A DNA stretch of 64,000 nucleotides, from contig WPIO01000087.1 of NCBI GenBank assembly GCA_009760855.2, positions 827,001 through 891,000 of the forward strand, given 5' to 3'. Both the position numbers and the translations under genes were made by a program. Within the stretch, counting starts at the first letter, position 1, and every line of letters starts with the position of its first letter. The notes beneath the pieces were generated by a model, which was not told where the DNA came from, did not search any database, and was given only the letters and a program-made list of their open reading frames with translations. This document shows positions 47,496 through 58,815 of this stretch, piece by piece. The DNA comes from Cristatella mucedo. Lineage: Eukaryota; Bryozoa; Phylactolaemata; Cristatellidae.

Positions 47496-48365
47496 ATTAC
47501 TCACCAAATCAGGCTATCTGTTACTACTGCTGGTTACTTTTTACTCATTGCTGCCAACGACCTCACATAATGCAAAACGGCTACTAATAGGTTTTTGCAA
47601 AGCTGAGGTATTTCTTTTAAAATCTATCACATTCACATTCTAAAATGGATTTGGGACATAGTTAGCCCTAATTTTTTGCGTGACATTGCTCTATTAATTT
47701 TAGGATGACCTAAAATGTTACGATATTTTTACCAAATCGCTTTCACCGACTAGAAATCTGATATAAAATTTGAATCTGGACATGTTAAAACTGGATTTCG
47801 TTTGAGCAAACCCTTATAATATTAAAAAATGACATCATAAGTATAGTGCTCAGTCATATACAACTAAGTAGTCACATTTTGTTGGACATTTAGAATGTTT
47901 TATTGTTCGTATGTCAGTGCGAATATAAAGGCTTAAGCCTAAAAAATTTATAAATACCAGAATATTGGAACTCGACAATGAAACGATTTTAGTTTTGACC
48001 TGCTTGTTATACAAGAATAAACTTGGGGTAAAAGTAATAATCTTGACCGCAACAAATGATGGTTTACTAAATTCATGATTTCGCAGATTTTGTCAATACT
48101 GGACTTAAAATTGTTGAAATTTCCAAGCCTAAATGGCTGGAAACAATAATTGCTAGTCTGCATGCGGCTACCATTTTTAGAAAAAATCTTTGAATGGCAG
48201 TTGATATAGTCGTAATAGAAAGCGTTTTGTGCAAATTATATTACATGAAAAAGGAATCACGTTATGCGACAGATATAAGTAACTACCCATTATATATACC
48301 TATTAAATCACATATTTGAAGGGATTTCTGGTAAACCATAGCTGATTATTATACTTATTTGTAAT
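47496..48365. other. No recognisable feature
   Basis: AT-rich, no supported gene or repeat. Confidence 0.35.
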
Positions 48366-48369
48366 GCAA

Positions 48370-48492
48370 CTGAGGAACCTTAACGGCTATAGCGAACCCT
48401 CTCAGTGAACTAAAAAGAATCTATAGCTGGACTAGAACCCACAGCGTCAGGGTGAAAAATCGAGCACCTTATCACTTTTCATTCCAACTGTG
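48370..48492 (-). mobile_element. SINE 1, old diverged copy
   Basis: Minus-strand TAAGGTGCTCGATTTTTCACC, GTGGGTTCTAGTCCAGC (B-box position, mutated) and TTCACTGAGAGGGTTCGC follow SINE 1 order but with many changes. Confidence 0.55.
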
Positions 48493-49019
48493 AACTTAAT
48501 ACAAATGATCCTCCTGACTGCTCCTGACAATCCCCTAAGATATGATGCAATAAAGGTCACACAGTTTTGTATAATTTGAAGCAGTGTATCTCTCAACCAA
48601 ATTAAGTTGATTCAAAAGTTATTGATGAAATTTGTTCCGTTTATTGCATCCTCCGAATATAGTAAATTGACTGCAGTTAAATAGATAGGAAAATCTTCAA
48701 AAAGTTTTACGATTTCATCGGGAAATTTGAAAATACTTAAATTAATTACATAGTTAACCAATAAACGTACTCAACAATGAATAAATGCTAGGGCGAATGA
48801 AGAAATTTTTTTTCAACGACATTCATTGCAATATTTACGATCCAACGAAAATATTAGGCAACAATTACAAACGATTAAGCAGTAAAACGGACCTACCAGT
48901 GGAAAGAAGTTGCCTCTTCCTTGCCAATTTTAGTGATAAGGAAAGATTAAGCGCATTTGGGCAACTTCGTTTTAACTAGAGGCCTTGAAATTGGCATACA
49001 CGTATAGCTCTCCACAACT
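48493..49019. other. No recognisable feature
   Basis: AT-rich; a 64-codon open frame at 48,785-48,979 has no recognisable motif. Confidence 0.35.
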
Positions 49020-49826
49020 ACAAAGGTCCCTCAGATAAACCCGATCACTGCACGTCTTTCTCAGACAATATTTCTCACTTTCAAATAGATCTTTCTGCAG
49101 TAATTAGGAAATTCATAGATCGAAGTATCGACGTAATTTTTTAAGAGCAAAACTTTCGTAAACTTTGGTTTATTCAGATTTGACTCTTGCTTCAAAATTC
49201 CCCCTCCGAGAATTAATGGACTTCATTCCGGCATAGGCATTTGTATTTAGACCTATCATGACATTACTGCCACTACTTAATATGACTTATCTCTCACTGG
49301 CTCAGACAATTCCTCAAACTGTCCATGCCCCGGTTCAGATTCTCTGTCACCTCTGCAAGGTTATTTCCTTAATTCACTGGGTCCCACTTTTTTGAGATAC
49401 TTAAACAATCTTTATCATTTTAGGTGATTTCAAAATTCATTTTGATAAATTCTTTGACAATTTCAGTGCTTAAATTCATGCACTGACTGACTCATTGTCT
49501 TTTGTGGCTTACGTGCATGGCCCTACACCTGCTATTTATTATAAGTAGTTACTACCGAATCCTGCTTATCTGACCACATGCAGATCTCATTCAGTGAACA
49601 ATGTGTGCCCTCTTCCTCCTCATCTAAAATCAAAAGTGTATTGCGAAATATCTAGACCCTTGACATTGATGCTGTCATGCTGTACGAAAATATCTGCTTT
49701 ACCTCTGCTGCTCAATACCCCTACCGACTTGTCTTCGTCTATAGATTGATACAACACGCCACTAGCTGCCATGCTCGATGCCGTCGCACCTCTGACTAAG
49801 CTCACTGTGCGCCATTGTCCGTACAG

Positions 49827-50068
49827 TCAAAGTCGTGCATACTAGGTAAGGTAGCTCCTTTTCACTACCTCGGTTGGTCCAGGGGTCATGGGCTCGAATC
49901 CTATGGTGGGAGATCCTTAATGTCCACTGCAAGCGGTGGTGATAGACACAAGCTATTCTGTCCCTATAAAAAGATGCTGTTAGATCAAATAGCAAATGTA
50001 AAGTGCCTAGAGAGAGATTAAGTTCTCTGAGGGCGCTTTTTCAAGTGAATTATTATTATTATTATTAC
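49827..50068 (+). mobile_element. SINE 2 with complete LINE A-type 3' end
   Basis: Head AGTCGTGCATACTAGGTAAGG, B box ATGGGCTCGAATCCTATGG, body CACTGCAAGCGGTGGTGATAG and GATGCTGTTAGATCAAATAG, then GCAAATGTAAAGTGCCTAGA..TCTCTGAGGGCGCTTTT and (ATT)n. The last about 75 bp are nearly identical to the family A LINE 3' end, the strongest evidence that this SINE borrows that LINE's RT. Inserted in the LINE A between its endonuclease and linker regions. Confidence 0.85.
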
Positions 50069-50342
50069 AAATAGTACATTTGCTTGCCATAGCATTAAAC
50101 TAGCTGCGTCTAATAAGCATAAGCTTGAAAAAGCACACACAAGATCAAACCACACCGTCCATCACTAAGCATACTAAGACTATTGTAGATCGTACATATC
50201 GATTATAGCAAAGAACAAATCTAGCTTCCACAAAACGTTGTTGAATTACCGAGGCACAATCCAAACATTCTGACGTTGACGATCAACCATCTCTTTAACC
50301 GCTCCTACCTTAGCTCCTTACCCAGTTATCCATGTGATGATC

Positions 50343-50768
50343 TAGCTGAACTGCTGCATCAGTTTCAGCCTGTTCGCGCCCTCAGGTCCTGTGTGGACAA
50401 TAAATTAGCTGTCCCATTCCTCCGCTTAAAGACAGTTGGCGACAGAAGCTTTAGCTCTGCAGGTCCTAGACTGTGGAACTCGCTTCCACAATTCTTACGC
50501 AATGACATCTACTCTCCAACTGCCGACTATGGCACATCTTTTTTCAGCGGTTCTGAACTGCTACTTCTATGCTACTCACTACCTCAACTGCTCTCCTGAC
50601 TCTGCTATGCTTCCCACTTTCTCTTTGTTGCGTGAGACGAAGTCTGTTGGCTACCGAATGCGTACCGAAAGCCGCTTAGGCTGTGAGTGTGCTATACAAA
50701 ACTCTCCTGCATAATACTCACATGGTCCTTTTGACTTTGTGGAGTTACTGACGGAGATACGTTACACG
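50343..50768 (+). mobile_element. LINE family B 3' fragment inserted in LINE A
   Basis: Starts at GCTGAACTGCTGCATCAGTT, encodes LLHQFQPVRALRSCVDNKLA and GPRLWNSLPQF, and ends GTGGAGTTACTGACGGAGAT with a short tail. Family A sequence resumes at about 50,770 (TCTCTAACTTCTTTATAACC). An open frame at 50,276-50,599 joins LINE A linker to LINE B C-terminus by accident. Well preserved compared with its host LINE. Confidence 0.85.
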
Positions 50769-51766
50769 TCTCTAACTTCTTTATAACCAAGATAAACAAG
50801 ATCAGACAGTCAATCTCTAAGATGGCCGCATCCTTCTGGAATCATGTCCCTCAATTCCAAGCAGCGCCTTAACGTCTACACTCCTGGAGGTCACTAGCGG
50901 CCTGGTCAAGAAGTTCACGTTCCAATCAAAGAAGACAACTAGTCCCCTGGACCCTATTCCCACTGCCCTGCTTCTACGTTGCATTGATCTGCTGCTGCCA
51001 TGCATATCTAAGATCATTAATATGTCACTAGCCTCATGTCCCCTAATCTTTAAAAATTGCTGTAGTCAGGCTACGATTCAAGAAAACAACACTATACCAA
51101 GAAAACTTGAGGAACTTCCATCAATCTCCCTTAAACCGTTCGTGTCAAAGACAACGGATCGAGTCATGGCAGATCAACTAAACTTAGATATTGAAACTTC
51201 CAGCCTTGCTCGTAAGTTCCGTCTGTTTTAAGAGGTTATCCCTGCACACAAGTCAACATTGCTTCAGGTATGTAATGACCATTAAAAAAATTGACTTAGG
51301 CAGACTATCTCTGCTGAGTTTTGGGTGATTTTTCAGCAGCTTTGGATAATATCGATCACCCTAGTATTCTTGAGCTACTTTCATCTCGCCTTGGCATCAC
51401 TGGCACGATATTGCCATGGCTCAAGTCCTAACACAGTGGGAGACTCCAGAGTTTTGAAGTGAATAAAGAATGATCATCCGAGGAACATCTGCAATATGGG
51501 GTCCCTCAGGGATTCGTGCTTGGTCCCATTCTTTTCCCGGTTTGCACTTTCCCTCACACAGCTGTGATTCTAAAAGACAATCTAGGCTTTCTCTTCATTG
51601 CAGACGAAAGTCGGTTGCACCTTTGCTTTGATCCCTTCAAGCCACCCAGCACGTCAAATTCTCTCATCTCCTGTGGTGGATGTATTAATGAGATCCGCAC
51701 GTGAATGGCTGAAAACTTTCCTAATTTGTATGATATATATTTAATTATTTGCATAGCACCCTAAGA

Positions 51767-54477
51767 CAGGGGTGTCCAACACGTGGCACGTGGGCCACAA
51801 CCCGGCCCGCCGAGGTCTTCTATGCGGCCCGCAACGTCATCCCAAAAATATTTGTCACTCCATGTTTTTTCGTTAATTTTTAATCATTACAAACGGCGAT
51901 ATAAGGCGCTGTGATGTACTTCACACGTGCGTAAAGCGTGAAGGTGTCCGAATGGCTATTTTCGCGTGAATGTAAAAAAATCGATTTATTTTGCTAGCCT
52001 TCATATGAACAAATTTGGCGTGAAGGGGTAATATGTTTGTGCTACAGCGGCGCCATTACGATCACATTTATAACGCTTCAGCAAGCGGAATTACTGGTTT
52101 GACACTGCGGATAGAACAAAAGAGCCGTTTCTCAGCTGCTGCTGCGCGAACTGGAATCAGTCACGAAGGCTTTTCTAAAAACGCGTATTGCTCAACTTAC
52201 TTACTAATACTAAGATATTTCCGTGATAAAATATAAATTAATCAATTCGTAATTGATTTGCTTTTTTATTTAACTGAGAAAAATGGCGACGAATGTGAAT
52301 GCTAGCAAAAAACGAAAAAATGACGCAGAAGGAAGACTTTTCAAAGCATCTTGGATTGTAGACTATTTTGTAGTGGAACGCTTCGGTAGGATAATATGCT
52401 TAAATGCCAAGAAACAATTGCCGTTGCAAAGGAGTACAATGTTAAGCGACATTTTTTAACAAAGCATGGCGACAGGTACAACAGCCTGACTGGTCAACTT
52501 CGAATTGATCGCGTGAACTCGTTGAAATGGAGCGTTATCGGACAGAAGTCATGGTTTACAGCAGTCAGCAACAAGTCTGAGGCTTCGACCAAAGTAAGTT
52601 GTTTAATAGCTGAAGCTATAGCTAAGCGGGGGAAAGCATTTTCCGATGGTGAATTTGTTAAGGATTGCCTCAGGCTGTTTACTGGTGTGGTCTGTCCAGA
52701 AAAGAAGTCAGAAGTAGAGAAAGTCAGTCTTTCTCATCAAACAGTTGCGAGAAGAGTTGACGAGCTCACATCCAACATGGAAGAAGGTCTCACTAAAAGA
52801 CTTGCTGAATGCGAATTTTATTCTCTTGCGCTCGACGAAAGCACTGACAATAGCAATACGGCTCAACTGTCTGTGTTTGTCCGCGGAGTAAAAGGAAAGT
52901 TTGTCATTATCGAAGAACTATTGGATATATGTTCAATGAAAGGCACTACAACGGGGAGGGATATTTTGGATCAGGTCAAGAGGGTCCTCACAAAATGTAA
53001 TCTTCCTGAAACTACATTGATTGGTTTAATGACGGACGGAGCCCCTTCAATGCCAGGTAAACACAATGGATTTGTATCTTTAAAGGTAAAATTAGTACCT
53101 CACAAAATTGTCCGTCACCACTGCATCATTCACAAAGAACAGCTATGTGCAAAGGTCTTGAGCATGCAACATGTAATGGACAATGTAGTTTCAGCAGTCA
53201 ATGTGATAAGGTCTCGTGCGGTAAACCACAAACAAATTCAGGTTTTCCTTGAAGATTTGGGATCAGATCATTGTGATGTTACTTATTTCTGCCAAGACCG
53301 TTGGCTAAGTAGGGCAAACACGTTAGCCAAGTTTTGGTCACTTCAGGACGAAATAAAAACATGTATGTCTTACAAGGCAAAAGATGTTGGCTTCCTCGAT
53401 GACCATCAGTAGTTGAATGACTTCGCTTTTTTGGTGGCTATGACCAAACATCTTGCATATCTTAAAGTCAAACTCCAAGGTAAGGATCAACTGGTCCATA
53501 CAATGCATGAATGTGTTGTGGCGTTTGTGCAAAAGCTGAAACTTTTCTGGAAACACTCAGATCAGAAGAAACTGTTGCATTTCACAACACTAGCAACAAG
53601 ATCGCCTGAAACACTGGCTCATATGAAGTACTCCACTCTTGTTAGCAAACTTGTTGATGAATTCGAAGAGAGGTTTCAGGATTTCCAACAACATGCGGAT
53701 GACATGAACATGATTAGTAATCCATTTAATATCGATCCCTCTGATGCACCTAATTAATTTCAACTCGAACTAATCGACATTCATAATGACAGCAATTTAA
53801 AAACTGCCTATGATCAGCATGACCTTGTTATCTTTTACAAGCAGTATGTTTCATCAGAGTCTTTTCCTAACCTAGCCAAACATGCTCGCAGGTATATTGC
53901 ATATTTGGCAGCACATGTTGCGGTGAACAGCTTTTTTCCAAACTGAAAAATGTGAAAACAAAGACTCGATCCGTTCTCACAGATGAACTTTTATCAGGAA
54001 TCCTTAGAATTGCCACATCCACTGTTGCAGCAGATGTCGACTTTTTATGCAAACAGAAACAATGCCAAATATCTCATTGATGCCTGCAGTGCAGAAGACA
54101 TTGAATACCTGTGGCATTTAACTAATCCGAAGACATTAATATTATGTGAGTCCTTGTCATGTAGTTTTGTAAGTTTTATAAGTTTCTGTCTTCATGTTAT
54201 TCAAGTAAAAATCCAAAAGTAAAAGATTGGCCATAACATCTATCAAATTATTTTCCAGGACACATTAAATTTTTTTTATTTATTATTTTTAATTATAATT
54301 TAGCTAAACAATACTGTTGTATTGCGGTTTATTTATCAATTATAATAGTAATAGTCATACTAAATTACGATCTTATTTTCTGATGCAGTCAAATACACCA
54401 ATTTACATGTGCCCCCCCCCCGACCTTTAAAATTTTTGAAATGTGGCCCTCCGACGCAAAAAGGTTGGACACCCCTG
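51767..54477 (+). mobile_element. hAT transposon, 2,711 bp (Charlie/GTF2IRD2-like)
   Basis: Terminal inverted repeats CAGGGGTGTCCAAC (51,767-51,780) and GTTGGACACCCCTG (54,464-54,477) are a perfect 14-bp pair. Flanks CCCTAAGA (51,759-51,766; 54,478-54,485) are an exact 8-bp target-site duplication, the hAT hallmark. Subterminal GGCCCGC / GTGGCCCTCC and a C10 run at 54,412-54,421 are present. It carries one transposase gene on the + strand. The youngest insertion in the nest because nothing interrupts it. Confidence 0.96.
52283..54080 (+). pseudogene. hAT transposase, disabled by four lesions
   Basis: Would bind the terminal repeats and cut-and-paste the element. Order: N-terminal basic MATNVNASKKRK, a BED-like zinc-finger remnant (CxxC near 52,395, RHFLTKH near 52,455), the catalytic core with SLALDESTD near 52,845 and LMTDGAPSMPGKH near 53,040, HHCIIHKEQLCAK near 53,125, DRWLSRANTLAKFW near 53,310, and the C-terminal dimerisation block FGSTCCGEQLFSKLK (about 53,904-53,950). 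This is the family that gave vertebrate GTF2IRD2 its transposase-derived part (family knowledge). Lesions: a one-base frameshift at about 52,398 inside the zinc finger, TAG at 53,410-53,412 where relatives have Trp, TAA at 53,755-53,757, and a frameshift at about 53,900. The longest intact piece is 52,396-53,409. Not functional, but only lightly damaged. Confidence 0.93.
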
Positions 54478-55510
54478 CCCTAAGAGAAGTTAATCTTGAC
54501 TAAGGTGCTTCACTTATGTCTTTGGGCTCGAGCAAACGACCTCAGCCGGAATTTGGACGGTGATGATGATATAAACCAGCGTAGTGGTTAAAGGAAAGCC
54601 AAGTGTGATTCAGAAATGGGAAAATCTAACGCTAACATTGGCTATGCCAGCGAAAGTCCCATTGAATCTGTCGGAAATCTATGTGTCATGTTTTGAAGTG
54701 AACTTTCATTAGACGACCACGTCAGCTCCACAGTCAAGTCTGTTTTCTTTCAGCTACATGACATTGCTAAAAGTCAGGCTTGTTTAGACAGGGATACTCC
54801 ATTGAACGTCATTCATGCATTTCGTTCTCCTGTCATGAATTCTGTAAGTCACTGCTTGCCGGTCTGCCAGATGCAATTAGGTGCAAGCTGCTGATGCAAA
54901 ACGCTGCAGTTAGTTTTGTCTATTGATAGCGTCTCGGTTGCCGTATCTCACCACTTCTCGCTGAACTGCACTGGCTCCAAGTCAGGCAAATCATCGACTT
55001 CAATTATTCTTATTAGTAAGGTACCTTCATTATTTAGCTCCAGCTTATCCATCGCATCTTATCCCCTACCTGGCCAGGTATAGTACCGCCCAGCTTTTCG
55101 GATTCTAACCCTTTATCAATATCTCGTACCTTGCCTCGAATCCTTTGGAGGCTCGTGCCGCTAGCTCGCAGGTTCCCAAAAAAGCCCGGAACTCACTACC
55201 GACTTGCGGGTGCCCTCCTTTCCTATCGAAATTTAAAAAGAAACAAAAAAACGCATATACCTATGACAGTGTTTAGTTGGTCCCTGTGACGCGTCCTTTA
55301 CGTGCTGAAACTCTTCATGCTGCCACGAACCAAATTTGCATGCCGACCATGAGCGCGGCACCTCTAACTATGCTATTCGTGTTGTTTATTAAGCAGGCTA
55401 CCACTAATCTTTTTATCGTGTTTCCTTTGCAGCGAATGGAAAGCTCCCAGAAAGATCTTAAATTATCCAAGAGTGCTTTATTAAGTGTCTTACTGTCTTT
55501 AAAGGGAATT

Positions 55511-55814
55511 AAAATGGGAAACTTCAGTTATTAAAGCTACCCAAAAGCAAAGTATTTAGACAGGCATATTTAAAAAATGTCACCATAAATAAACATTCGC
55601 TCCCGTTGGCCCATTTTACTAAAGAGTTTGATCTATTAAGTATTTAGTTCAAATAATCGTTTAGTGGAAAATCAGCCTCTAACGTCTCGGCCGATAGTAA
55701 ATATCAAACACTGTCAAAGATATGTAGCTTGTATTAGTCCGAAAATTTAGTCAAGCACAGCTTTGTATATATTTACCTTAGTTAAGCTGACTTAGAGAAA
55801 GTCTCAGTGTGTTT
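55511..55814. other. No recognisable feature
   Basis: AT-rich spacer between two LINE A copies. Confidence 0.35.
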
Positions 55815-56240
55815 TTATTAATCTCACTGGTGTATTTAAGAATAACGATAACCAAGTTCTTATCGAGCACCTCTCATCTTTCCTCGCCATCACAGGCACT
55901 GCACTGCAACGGTTTAGGTCCTATTAAAGTAAGCTACTATAGAGTAGTGACGGAACTTAGTAAAAGTCATCTGAGGGATTGGATCATAACTATCAGATAT
56001 GATACCTCAAGGTATCCAACTGATTAGATGGTGATGACCTATGATTACGTTCTGCTCATAAATTTAAATCTTCCACAAGCCAACTTTGTTGCCAATCACA
56101 CTCAGCACAAGACTGTACGCTTTCAGGTACTTGAAATGAGTAAAATTTGGGCGTCATTAGACAAAGATGCAGCGTTCGAATTAATCCCTTCTGTTTTAGT
56201 ATCCGATCTTGACTATCGATACTTACATAATGTAATTTAA
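55815..56240 (+). mobile_element. LINE family A relic (RT region)
   Basis: GTTCTTATCGAGCACCTCTC, CCATCACAGGCACTGCACTGC and GTGACGGAACTTAGTAAAAGTC follow the RT palm region of family A, and CAAAGATGCAGCGTTCGAATT follows its C-terminal DKDTTSK block. Large internal deletions. Confidence 0.65.
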
Positions 56241-56419
56241 TGTTGTGACTTGTGAAAGGTACACCCTGAACTATTTGTTTCATGGCCACTTATTTTCCCA
56301 TTTCTTCGATACATACATAGGAGTAATGAAAGCAGTTTGCTTTCGCATGACAGAATTTGTTTGCAGGTGCTTGGTTGATTTGGGGCAAATATTTGGGAGT
56401 GATGCCTCCTGTTTGCATG

Positions 56420-57032
56420 CAATATATCGCCGTGTGTAACTCCACAAAGTCATACAGACTCTTTGGGTGCTACGCAGGAGAGTTTTGTGAAGCCCGCTCA
56501 CAGCCTAAGGTGCTTTCAGTATGCATTCGGCAGCCAACAAACTTCGTCTCACGAAGTAAAGAGGAAGTGGGAGGCATAGCAGAGTCAGGGGGAAGTTAAG
56601 GTAGCAAGTAGCATGGAACTAGCTGCTCAGAACCATTAAAAGGATGGGCCACAGTCGGCAGCGGGAGAGCACTTGTCGTTGCGTAAGAATTTTGCTAGCA
56701 AGTGACACAGCCTATGACCTGCAGAGCTAAAGCTTCCGTTGCCGACGATCTTTAAGCAGAAAAATGGAACAGGTAGTTTATTTTCCGTACAGGACCTGAG
56801 GAAACGGTGAGGCTGGAACAGTTGCAGCTGTTCAGCTAGGTATGGAAGAGCCGAGCGGTGGCGGGCCTGGTGGGTCAGCATAAGAACTTTTCTCTGTATC
56901 CGTTGATCAACCAGCAGCCATCCTAGCTCTTGTAGCAAAGTAAGCACGTTGTCAAACCTCCAGGACTTGAAAACTAGCCTTGCAGTCGCATTCATTGCCA
57001 GAGGCAGTGGTCTAGATGCTGTTTTAGACATT
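56420..57032 (-). mobile_element. LINE family B 3' portion
   Basis: GTAACTCCACAAAGTCATAC, GCTACGCAGGAGAGTTTTG, AGCAGAGTCAGGG, then minus-strand coding for LPYLAEQLQLFQPHRFLRSC and FSSAGHRL (131-codon open frame 57,031-56,636). Family B without its ACATT tail. Confidence 0.85.
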
Positions 57033-57094
57033 TACTCGTGTTCTACACGACCGTACGACCACGCAATTGCTTTTCGGGCGAAAATATTTCGCTA

Positions 57095-57500
57095 GACCAC
57101 TGCTGTGAGCCTTCTGGCTGTCACGTTACACCAAGTCTGGTAGATGCACTGGCTCCCATGTACAAAATGCGCCCGCTTGAAGCAGTGGTCCTTAACGTTT
57201 AGGTTCATTCGTTCGTTGGCTACATTCTAACCATTCAAACTAGTCCACTAAAACGCTGGGTATTGTTCCGCCTTTGTACTTTTCTGACTAAAAATTCTTT
57301 TTTATTTCTCGAACCAAATTCAGATCCTTTAGAGACCACGACCTTGGCTCGTATGCTTCCGAGACGTAAACCTGACTTCTGACAGACGTCGCGACATCCC
57401 CCAACCTAAGGAGATTTAAAAAAGTTAAGAATGCTCATGTTTCTCATAGCATTTTCTAGGTCAATAATATTAGTCCACTAATTTATATTTGCTGACACTG
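57095..57500 (+). mobile_element. LINE family A relic
   Basis: CTAGACCACTGCTG..GATGCACTGGCTCCCATG, AACCAAATTCAGATCCTTTAG, GGCTCGTATGCTTCCGAG and CGCGACATCCCCCAACCTAAG track the RT C-terminus. Old and short. Confidence 0.65.
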
Positions 57501-57583
57501 AGTAATCGTATGTCATTTCTGAGCATACGGTGCTTGGGGAAAATTATCCTTGTGTTATGCTTGCATTTCTTACCTTTACCATG

Positions 57584-57631
57584 TGATATATATATATATA
57601 TATATATATACAAATATATATATATATATAT
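57584..57631. repeat. (AT)n microsatellite
   Basis: Two AT runs separated by CAAAT, directly abutting the palindrome that follows. Confidence 0.9.
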
Positions 57632-57851
57632 ATGACATATTTTCAAGATTTAGAGTTTAAGGGTTGTTTTTAATAAATAATACAAGCATTACATTGGTTT
57701 CGTGCCATCCAAGAACCTGATGCCTTTTTAAGCAATATATATATATATATATATATATATTGCTTGGTTCTTGGATGGCACGAAACCAATATAATGCTTG
57801 TATTATTTATTAAAAACAACAGTTAAACTCTAAATCTTGACAATATGTCAT
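57632..57851. repeat. 220-bp palindrome with 86-bp arms
   Basis: Left arm 57,632-57,717 (starts ATGACATATTTTCAAG) and right arm 57,766-57,851 (ends ..AATATGTCAT) are reverse complements with only about 4 mismatches in 86. The 48-bp spacer holds a second perfect hairpin, AAGCA(AT)nTGCTT at 57,730-57,765, next to an unpaired 12-mer. TA lies outside each arm. It could be a small non-autonomous DNA transposon (MITE) or an AT-driven foldback. No protein. Confidence 0.9.
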
Positions 57852-58269
57852 ATAACGCGTATTAGTGGTTGAAATCGAATTATTTTAAGTGATTAGTTTA
57901 AAATGGTTGACTTTTTGACAAACACTGGACGGCAAATCGATAGTTTTGCTGTCACTCAGTTAGTAGAGACAAAAAAGAAAAGTCATTATACAAAAAAGAA
58001 AAACCAGTATACATAATTAAACACTTACAGGTATAGTCGCACCATTGTTTTAAGTATCCTGCATTCTAACTTGAATTTCGGAATGAAGTTATAGAATGAA
58101 ATTCCTTTTTAACGAATGAAAATTGTATCAATAGTATTCATGTATTTATATCGCGTCAGCTGCGAACTCAATCCAATCATAAGCTCTTTATATTCGCTAT
58201 GTGCAAAGACGGATTAGTATGTGTTATGAAGGATGCACGGGCAAATGCTTAGTGCAAAATCTCGAGAAG
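57852..58269. other. No recognisable feature
   Basis: AT-rich sequence with nothing supported. Confidence 0.35.
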
Positions 58270-58815
58270 CTAAAGATGGTTTGAGATTAAATACACAGTG
58301 TAAACGTGCAGTTATGGTTTAGGGTAGCGTTACAGTGTCAGCTTATATAACCTGCAGGAAGAATCAGAAGGCGGCACTAAACGCTGTTGTAAGCAGGTTC
58401 GCTAATCCTCTTTCAAATTTTCTCTAATTGGAGATGCCGTTACGTCAGCCGGTGGTGAGTTCCACGTTGTGCTATTAGTAAAATTATAGATTCCGTCTTC
58501 AAAGGATGTGAGGCTCTAACTAGCTGTATTTTAGCGATTTCAAGTCGGAAAAAAGTGGGTGGTGTGATGCCAAGACTTGGGGAACATTAGTTCTTATGTG
58601 TAGCCTAGGGCCCGAGAAAGCAATTTCTAAGTCCCACTTGCTTTGCCAACAAATATTAAGTTGGTTTTACCCTACTCTAATGAAGAACATTCTCAACCAT
58701 CCATAAATGGATGCCATTAATATATGCAGCAAGAGAATTGAGAGAGCTTGATGGGCTGGAGCATTGTGTTAGATCAAAGCAATGGTGCAACTAAGCGTCA
58801 TCTGCATATATATTA
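58270..58815 (-). mobile_element. LINE family A relic with internal deletion
   Basis: TACAGTGTCAGCTTATATAAC, GATGCCGTTACGTCAGCCGG and CTTCAAAGGATGTGAGGC follow the family A 3' region. From about 58,675 it jumps to the RT region (CATCCATAAATGGATGCCATT, CAATGGTGCAACTAAGCGTC), skipping about 500 bp found in intact copies. Confidence 0.7.

Larger units (their letters stand above)
51735..54598 (-). mobile_element. SINE 1 split by the hAT transposon
   Basis: The SINE occupies 51,735-51,766 (AT-rich tail and GCACCCTAAGA) and 54,478-54,598 (CCCTAAGAGAAGTTAATC, TTGGGCTCGAGCAAACGACC, CAGCGTAGTGGTTAAAGG). Joined across the hAT element it matches the 8.2-kb and 28.2-kb SINE 1 copies, giving a paralogous empty site. 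Confidence 0.85.
49250..55510 (+). pseudogene. LINE family A, near full-length, with four nested insertions
   Basis: The LINE itself comprises 49,250-49,826 (endonuclease: FxIHFDKFFDN near 49,440 and DHMQISFSEQ near 49,580), 50,069-50,342 (linker TINHLFNRSYLSSLPSYPCDD), 50,768-51,734 (linker, RT fragments SPGPYSHCP.., GVPQGFVLGPILFPV and FLFIADESRLHLCFDP) and 54,599-55,510 (RT C-terminus from CAAGTGTGATTCAGAAATGGG, 3' UTR with GTCCCTGTGACGCGTCC, damaged tail AAAGCTCCCAGAAAGATC). Each gap is another element: SINE 2, LINE B, and SINE 1 carrying a hAT transposon. The catalytic YADD reads IADE and frames are broken, so it is long dead. The N-terminal endonuclease may begin as early as 49,020 but is too diverged to delimit. 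Confidence 0.82.

Noticed and set aside
50276-50599. 107-codon ORF as a novel gene
   Set aside because: It is an accidental fusion of LINE A linker with inserted LINE B C-terminal coding sequence.
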